NCBI GenBank assembly: GCA_902791475.1
Contig: CADAWC010000014.1
Span: 16,494 to 80,493 of the forward strand
Source of the DNA: Fibrobacter succinogenes
GTDB lineage: Bacteria > Fibrobacterota > Fibrobacteria > Fibrobacterales > Fibrobacteraceae
DNA length: 64,000 nucleotides
Direction: 5' to 3'
A program made the translations under genes and the position numbers. The notes beneath the pieces were generated by a model. It saw only the letters and a program-made list of their open reading frames with translations. It had not been told where the DNA came from and searched no databases. This document shows positions 59,208 through 64,000 of the stretch, one piece after another. The first letter of the stretch is position 1. Each line of letters begins with the position of its first letter.

Positions 59208-60800
59208 TTAATGTGCTAGATGCAACTTGCGGAGAACCTTTCCTAAGAGCTCGTTCAGGATGTCCTTGGCGTCTTTACTGCCGAGGTAACGCTGGACAAT
59301 GAGCGTGAGCGTAAAGAGTGCTACACCTGCGGCGCAAGCGTAAACGACGAGCGTTACAAATCCTGCATTGCGGACAAAATCTCCCGAAATGTGATCAAGG
59401 CCGACGGCGGCTGCAATCATGATGCCGAATGCAACGAGGGCACGTGCCATGTTGAGGAGTGCGTCCTTCATGCCGTCGGTGCCGTTCTTTTTAGCCCACA
59501 TAAAAATCATCGAAATCACTTGCAAAATAGCGCCTGTAGCGCCGATAATCGGGACGCTCTTGATGCCAAGGCCCACTTCGGGGGCGCCAAGCAAAATGTA
59601 GGCGGGGATGGTTGCTGCAAAAATGCCGGTGTTCAAAAGTGTCGGGACCCACATGCGTTCGCAAGCGTAGAAGCTGCGGACGAGAACTGCTTGCAAGCAA
59701 AGCCCAAGGCTTACGGGCAAGTACCAGCGGAGAATTTCAGAAATGGCTTCGGTCGTTTCGCGGTGGAATGCGCCACGTTCAAAGAGGATGCGCACTGCCG
59801 GGAAGCTGAGTGCCCAAACGGCGACGACTGCCGGAATCAAGATGCAGAACATGCGCGAGAGGCTTTTCCAGATTTTGCGATTGAGTTGCGGAAAGTCGCC
59901 TTCCTTGACGAGACGCGCCATGTCGGGGTAGCTCGTGACGCTGACCGAGAATCCGAATACGGCAACGAGTGTGTACATGACGCGGTAAGCGTAGTTGAGG
60001 CTTGAAATGCCGCTCGTGCCAAAGTTTGCACCAAAGCTACGGATGATAAATTCAAGACCGAACATGGAACCCACGCCAAGGGACATCGGGAGCATCATCT
60101 TGAAATAGCGGATGATGTCCGGGTGCTTCGGTTCAATGATAAATTCATAATGGACACCGCCGCGCTTGGCGCCAAAAATCTGGAGGGCAAAAAATCCGAT
60201 GAATGCGCCGACTGGAACGCCCCAGGCAAATCCGGCGAGACCGTAATCATTGCCGGTGTAATTCGTGAGGGCGAGGCCTGCGGCACCGCCGCCCACAATT
60301 GCGATGTTGTAAATGAGACCTGTGAGCGATGGAATTAGGAACTGCTTACGGGTGTGCTGAACGGCAACGAGGATGCTACCGACAAAGATGAAAATCTGGC
60401 CCGGAAGAATAATGCGGCCGTAGTAAGTGGCGCGTTCCAAGAGTTCGGGCGTTACGCCATCGACGGTCAAGAGCGCAATGAGTTCTTTCATCCAGATGAA
60501 CGCCGGAATCACGAGAATCAAAAGTGCTAGTCCGAATGTGTTGAGTACGTTGCTGAAGAACTTCCAGCCGCCACGCTCGTCACCTGCGACTTTGTAGCCC
60601 GTGAAAATCGGGATGAAGATAATGGACAAAAATCCGGTGCTGACCACGTGATTCAGGATGTCCGGAATCATGAAAGCGAGGTCGAGTGCGTTTTTTTCGA
60701 GCGACACGCCGGCGGCGTGGGCGAGGAGCATTTCACGGAAAATCCCGAGCACGCGGCTTAGGAGCATTGAAACGGCAACAATAATAGCGGCTTTATTCAT
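59208..60800 (-). CDS. murJ: lipid II flippase MurJ
   Basis: MurJ (MviN) moves lipid II across the inner membrane for peptidoglycan synthesis. The 530-residue protein has about fourteen transmembrane helices and typical motifs: SRVLGIFREMLLAHAAG near the start, the FIPIFTGY region, SLNYAYRVMYTLVAVFGFSV in the middle, and LCLQAVLVRSFYACERMWVP later. The conserved charged residues of the central cavity are present as far as I can judge. No Shine-Dalgarno is visible. The gene shares a 29-base divergent gap with an outer-membrane protein gene. Confidence 0.94.
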   Translation of the reverse strand: MNKAAIIVAVSMLLSRVLGIFREMLLAHAAGVSLEKNALDLAFMIPDILNHVVSTGFLSIIFIPIFTGYKVAGDERGGWKFFSNVLNTFGLALLILVIPAFIWMKELIALLTVDGVTPELLERATYYGRIILPGQIFIFVGSILVAVQHTRKQFLIPSLTGLIYNIAIVGGGAAGLALTNYTGNDYGLAGFAWGVPVGAFIGFFALQIFGAKRGGVHYEFIIEPKHPDIIRYFKMMLPMSLGVGSMFGLEFIIRSFGANFGTSGISSLNYAYRVMYTLVAVFGFSVSVTSYPDMARLVKEGDFPQLNRKIWKSLSRMFCILIPAVVAVWALSFPAVRILFERGAFHRETTEAISEILRWYLPVSLGLCLQAVLVRSFYACERMWVPTLLNTGIFAATIPAYILLGAPEVGLGIKSVPIIGATGAILQVISMIFMWAKKNGTDGMKDALLNMARALVAFGIMIAAAVGLDHISGDFVRNAGFVTLVVYACAAGVALFTLTLIVQRYLGSKDAKDILNELLGKVLRKLHLAH

Positions 60801-60829
60801 GTTGGCTGAAAATTTATATATTTCTTATC
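60801..60829. promoter_or_regulatory. compact divergent promoter between murJ and an outer-membrane protein gene
   Basis: Only 29 bases separate the two start codons, centred on the symmetric AAATTTATATATTT. TATATT stands seven bases before the plus-strand ATG and TATAAA/T about eleven bases before the murJ ATG. Neither side has a Shine-Dalgarno, so the two -10 boxes overlap or abut and the -35 elements must lie in the opposite coding regions. Confidence 0.5.
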
Positions 60830-61408
60830 ATGAAAAAGATACTTTTACTCGTTACTTTCCTCGCTCTTGCAGCTTTTGCTCAGGGTAATACCACAGAACC
60901 GGAGAGAACTCTCCAACGTCCGGTTTATAGTTTCCAGACTGCCGCATTTGGCTTTGGTTTCTGGAGCAACTATAAGGATAAAGTGAAAAATCCGGAAAAG
61001 GATAAGGTCACGGCATTCCCGCTCATCCGCTATGGTCATATTTGGGAAATGACGACGCACGGCGCTGTTACGGCTATCAGCACGTGGAACTTTGAATTCG
61101 GCAAGACTTGGGAAGTTCACGGCAGCATGCTTTTGGGTGGCCGTTATTCCTTCCTTGAAGAAATTGTTTCTCCGTTCATCGGTGGCGGCCTTGGTCTTGG
61201 CTTGCAGTTCGACTCCCACTTTAAGGATTGGGACTTCGGTGAACGCTGGGCTCTCGGTTTGAGCATGGGCGGCGAAGTCGGTTTGTCGATTTTCCACAAT
61301 TCTTCGCTCCAGCTTGAAGTTGGCTTTGGCTATGACATTGTTTGCTCCAAGGCAGACTTTGGCAAGAGCTTTGATACCTTCAACCTGTTCTTCGGTGTGA
61401 ACTACTAA
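60830..61408 (+). CDS. small outer-membrane beta-barrel protein
   Basis: The 192-residue product has a signal peptide (MKKILLLVTFLALAAFAQG), then amphipathic strands rich in Gly and aromatics (AAFGFGFWSNYKDK, SPFIGGGLGLGLQFDS, LGLSMGGEVGLSIF), ending in FNLFFGVNY, a proper barrel C-terminus. It is probably an eight-stranded OmpW/OmpX-size barrel. No closer family is recognised. It is divergent from murJ and appears leaderless. Confidence 0.75.
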   Translation: MKKILLLVTFLALAAFAQGNTTEPERTLQRPVYSFQTAAFGFGFWSNYKDKVKNPEKDKVTAFPLIRYGHIWEMTTHGAVTAISTWNFEFGKTWEVHGSMLLGGRYSFLEEIVSPFIGGGLGLGLQFDSHFKDWDFGERWALGLSMGGEVGLSIFHNSSLQLEVGFGYDIVCSKADFGKSFDTFNLFFGVNY

Positions 61409-61458
61409 TTTGTAAAAGAACCCGCGAGCGTTTTACGAGACGCGCGCGACTTTTTGTT

Positions 61459-61508
61459 GTCAAGCCCGCCTACCTGTCCTCGCTTGACGGGGACGAGCGG
61501 GCTTCTCC
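61459..61508. repeat. REP-like palindrome with long loop
   Basis: TGTCAAGCCCGCC ... GAGCGGGCTTCTCC: arms AAGCCCGC and GCGGGCTT enclose an extra 25-base segment. The 5' GTCA and 3' CTCC ends match the GTCAT palindrome family. The rest of the 139-base gap (61409-61547) shows only GCGCGC-rich bits. Confidence 0.6.
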
Positions 61509-61547
61509 TTTTTATACGAGATGCGCGCGGGCTTGACGTCCGCGTTT

Positions 61548-62591
61548 TTATACCGCGATTTTGAAATCGTTTAAAAGCGTGCGGCGGCGGAGTTTGCCTT
61601 GCTGCTGCAACCGCTCAACAAGGATGCTTGGGCGTACGTGGAATACGCCAGAAAAATGCTCGATGCAACGGCGTTCGTTAAAGCGTCCACAGCAGATGAG
61701 TTCGCATTCTTCGGCTTCGGAGAGGAGAAGGTCTTGTGCAAAGTGAGACGCTTCAAGTTCGAGAATGTCCTCGGGACGGGCGGCGAGCAATTCAAGTGTT
61801 TTGGCGGGTTGCGAGAATGCGCCGAGTTGCAGGCACGTAGTGTGCTTGGGGTGCAAAAGCAAGTGCCCGACCGCGTGGAACAAAGCTTCCAGGAATTTGG
61901 AATCTTCCATCTTGGTTGTCGGGAACTGGATGACGGGGCGCGAGCCTCTCCAGTAGAATGCGCAAACGGGCGTGGGTGCCGTGAGGAACGGTTCTACTTC
62001 GACGTATTCAATGCCGTTGTTGCGGAGAACTTCGCGAGCGGCACTGCGGGTGCCTTGGTTGCGCAAAAATACGTTTGTTCGCAAAAATCTCAAGTTCGCA
62101 AGAATCGCTTTGCGATCAGGCACGAAGTCCGTTGCTAAGCGCTTGACCTCACGTTCCCCGAGACGAATCCATGCGGCATATGTCTGCGGATTTGCAGATT
62201 GCAATGTGGCGCCGTAATAGTTTTCGAATCCGGCGATGCTTCCGATTTGCATGAACTTGAACACGGCGCGAACGAGGTCTGCATCTTTGACGTTCTCGGG
62301 AATGTGGCCCTTCTTTTGCAATGCGCGGATAGGGAATTTGCGAATCCACATTAAAATTTTTTCGAGCTCTTCTTTGTCTTTGAAAAACGCTGCTTTGGAG
62401 ATGCTCTCGAGATTGTCTTTGTCGGAGATTCGGCTGGAATCGTTCCCGAATGCGAGCGAGAATGCGGCTTGCGCTTCGGCAGTCGCGTGATCCATAAGCC
62501 CACTGCGGGAACAGCCAAGACGGCGCAAAAGTTCGTCTTGCGTGATGTGCTCCCGTTTTTGAAGTTGCTTAATGGATTCTTTCAAGCTCAT
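61548..62591 (-). CDS. HTH protein with degenerate ImmA/IrrE-like domain
   Basis: The 347-residue protein has an N-terminal helix-turn-helix region (ESIKQLQKREHITQDELLRR, LGCSRSGL) and a C-terminal part like the ImmA/IrrE peptidase domain of HigA-type antitoxin fusions (CAFYWRGSRPVIQFPTTKME, then LFHAVGHLLLHPK). The zinc motif, normally HExxH, reads HAVGH: the catalytic Glu is replaced by Ala, so peptidase activity is doubtful. I used the ATG at 62591. An upstream start would add residues that do not resemble the family. No toxin gene adjoins it. No Shine-Dalgarno is seen. Confidence 0.7.
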   Translation of the reverse strand: MSLKESIKQLQKREHITQDELLRRLGCSRSGLMDHATAEAQAAFSLAFGNDSSRISDKDNLESISKAAFFKDKEELEKILMWIRKFPIRALQKKGHIPENVKDADLVRAVFKFMQIGSIAGFENYYGATLQSANPQTYAAWIRLGEREVKRLATDFVPDRKAILANLRFLRTNVFLRNQGTRSAAREVLRNNGIEYVEVEPFLTAPTPVCAFYWRGSRPVIQFPTTKMEDSKFLEALFHAVGHLLLHPKHTTCLQLGAFSQPAKTLELLAARPEDILELEASHFAQDLLLSEAEECELICCGRFNERRCIEHFSGVFHVRPSILVERLQQQGKLRRRTLLNDFKIAV

Positions 62592-62629
62592 GGTTTTAAA
62601 ATAAATAATTAACGTGCTAGGTGTCAAAT

Positions 62630-63874
62630 TTATTTCAACAATTCTTCGGGGACGCATTCGGCCATGGCCTCGTAGGCTTTTGCGCTCGGGTGCAAGTGGT
62701 CGCCCGAGTCGAATCCTGTGGCAAATGCTTTCGGATCGTCGTGTCCGCGGACTGCCTTGTCAAAGTCTACACAACCGTCGAAATCCGGTGCGGTGCGGAG
62801 CCATTCGTTGAATGCCGTGCGGATGATATCGCGGTTTTCGTTGTAGGTGCGCCAGCCGTAAATCGGGAGGAGCGTGCCGCTATAAATCTTGAGGCCGAGT
62901 TTGCGCGCGTGCGTGATGTAGAGCGAGCGCACGCCGTTGATGAGGTCGTCTGCGGTGGGCATGTCGCTCCACGGACGGAACTTGTTGACTTCAACGCCGA
63001 CAGGGTGGATGATGTCGTTGATGCCGTGCTGCACGATGACAGCGCGTGCGCCTGCCACGTTCATTTCAATTGGGAATCGCGTGGCGCCTTTGAGACCGTA
63101 AGCGGCGTAGGTGATGCAACTGTATTCGCGGAGGATGCGCGTGCCACTAACTGCGCGACGGATAATCGAAACGTTATTGAAGCCTTCGCGTGCACAACGC
63201 AGCGTGAGGTAATCGGGCCAGTCCTGTGCCGTGATGGAATCGCCGAAGCAGACGAGCGCGAAGTTCTTTTCTTCGGTGAAAATGTCAATCGTATTGAGAA
63301 AGTAAATCCAGTTCGTTTTGCGCGTGAGGTCATTGGGGAGTGTAGCCGACTTTGCAAAATTGCCGTAGCTGTACTTGCCGCCAGAAAGCGGGCCCGTGAT
63401 AGCTGTACCGGCGTTCATCTGCGTGAAGTCCGCGAAGTACAGGCTCACGTCGAAAGTTTCGCCCGCGGTTACATCGAACGGGATTTCGTCGCTCAAGATT
63501 TCTTCGCCCGCGGGGATTGCGGCGGAAGTGCGGCCGCCGAACGTGATTGCTGTAGGCGTGTACTCAATGTTGCTTGATGCATCGGATAACTGCCCGCGGG
63601 AATCAACGGAATGCTGCGAGGACTGCTCACAAGCTGCTAAATTCCGCGAGGGCTGCGCGGAGGTTGCCTGGGAATGCGCGACATACGCCTCCGAAATCGT
63701 CACGGGTTCCGTGCCGGTGAGGTTCGAAAAATGGAACCGCAACTTGTTCCCCGAAAAACACGCGCGAATCGGGTAACGCAGCGTCAAGTCCTTGGCGTAA
63801 GTAGCTTCCTTGCGGTCTGTAATGGAGGTAGCGTTGCCCCAGCAGGCCACCCATTTCGAAAATTTCTCTGGCAT
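62630..63874 (-). CDS. SGNH/GDSL hydrolase, probable carbohydrate esterase
   Basis: The 414-residue protein has an N-terminal beta-sandwich domain (about 1-200) and an SGNH domain with block I CFGDSIT (Ser213), block III QHGINDI (Asn286) and block V GDHLHP (Asp392 and His395), so the triad is intact. There is no signal peptide, so it is likely cytoplasmic. Residues about 66-101 (starting HSQATSAQPSRN) look like an insertion in the first domain. I chose the ATG at 63874, with GGAG six bases upstream. A start 30 bases further upstream lacks this site. Substrate is unknown. Confidence 0.85.
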   Translation of the reverse strand: MPEKFSKWVACWGNATSITDRKEATYAKDLTLRYPIRACFSGNKLRFHFSNLTGTEPVTISEAYVAHSQATSAQPSRNLAACEQSSQHSVDSRGQLSDASSNIEYTPTAITFGGRTSAAIPAGEEILSDEIPFDVTAGETFDVSLYFADFTQMNAGTAITGPLSGGKYSYGNFAKSATLPNDLTRKTNWIYFLNTIDIFTEEKNFALVCFGDSITAQDWPDYLTLRCAREGFNNVSIIRRAVSGTRILREYSCITYAAYGLKGATRFPIEMNVAGARAVIVQHGINDIIHPVGVEVNKFRPWSDMPTADDLINGVRSLYITHARKLGLKIYSGTLLPIYGWRTYNENRDIIRTAFNEWLRTAPDFDGCVDFDKAVRGHDDPKAFATGFDSGDHLHPSAKAYEAMAECVPEELLK

Positions 63875-63925
63875 ATTGACTCCGCGAAAGTTTGCGACAG
63901 ACAAAAATAGAAAAATGTAAATCCG

Positions 63926-64000
63926 CTATACCAGTCGGCAAATCGGCAGCAGATACAAGAAGCATGCGCACAGCACGGAACTTGCAGGGGCATTGGCCGC
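63926..64000 (-). CDS. possible C-terminal end of a gene running off the window
   Basis: From the right edge the minus strand is open for 24 codons (AANAPASSVLCACFLYLLPI, then CRLV) before a TAG at 63926-63928. The hydrophobic run could be a terminal membrane helix, but with so little sequence it may be noncoding. Nothing else is seen between 63875 and 64000. Confidence 0.15.
   Translation of the reverse strand, partial: AANAPASSVLCACFLYLLPICRLV

Noticed and set aside
62621..63577. A 318-codon plus-strand open frame across the second SGNH gene
   Set aside because: The minus strand has the full SGNH triad. The plus-strand product has no domain and a shadow-like composition.

Overview
The window comes from a Fibrobacter-type bacterium (Fibrobacterota, close to F. 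succinogenes). The clearest markers are a FISUMP-domain lipoprotein (26753-27412), two very large fibro-slime-domain proteins (33006-36740 and 36901-40797), a TIGR02147-family regulator with a Ser-rich lipoprotein (43230-44993), two SGNH esterases and many lipobox or outer-membrane-type proteins. Housekeeping genes have a moderate-GC codon style. Several islands are conspicuously AT-rich and look acquired.

Layout. 1-7.5 kb: ksgA (cut by the window edge), a possible 19-residue hydrophobic peptide gene, a phosphohexomutase, a PorV-like outer-membrane protein, a sigma-54 activator, a lipoprotein, and lysC behind a structured leader. 7.6-9.7 kb: an AT-rich pair of genes, an ABC/OLD-like ATPase and a PD-(D/E)XK-like protein, resembling a two-component defence module. 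9.8-15 kb: membrane proteins, metE with a divergent LysR gene and a perfect operator palindrome between them, and a DUF2442-like gene. 15.4-24.9 kb: a type I restriction-modification operon ordered hsdR-hsdM-[class III cyclase-like gene]-hsdS-[PLD-like gene]-[all-helical gene], with gaps of at most 15 nt or overlaps. The three non-hsd genes are AT-rich cargo. 25-26.7 kb: an AlbA_2 (Schlafen-like) regulator and what looks like the debris of a second one.

26.7-42.5 kb: FISUMP lipoprotein, ttcA, dnaN with a 49-residue membrane protein, a coiled-coil protein with an M23 peptidase, rng (RNase G), the two fibro-slime proteins and pta. 42.6-46 kb: two 134-bp direct repeats, one being the true 3' end of a helical-repeat secreted-protein gene, bracket a 2.3-kb segment with a truncated secreted-protein tail, a TIGR02147 regulator and a lipoprotein. 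46-54.8 kb: ATP-type PFK, a histidine kinase/response regulator pair, and envelope lipoproteins including LpoB-like and PEGA proteins. 54.9-64 kb: a PF09818-type ATPase, an SGNH esterase, tandem paralogous lipoproteins, murJ with a divergent outer-membrane protein, an HTH/ImmA-like protein with a degenerate metal motif, and a second SGNH esterase.

Two broad patterns recur. First, many genes without a Shine-Dalgarno have TATATT (or TATCTT) 6-9 nt before the ATG, so their mRNAs would be leaderless or nearly so. Second, intergenic spaces are seeded with GTCAT-type palindromes (REP-like), TAGTAAC-rich palindromes and CTCGTCT heptamer runs. I saw no tRNA, rRNA, CRISPR array or integrase gene.
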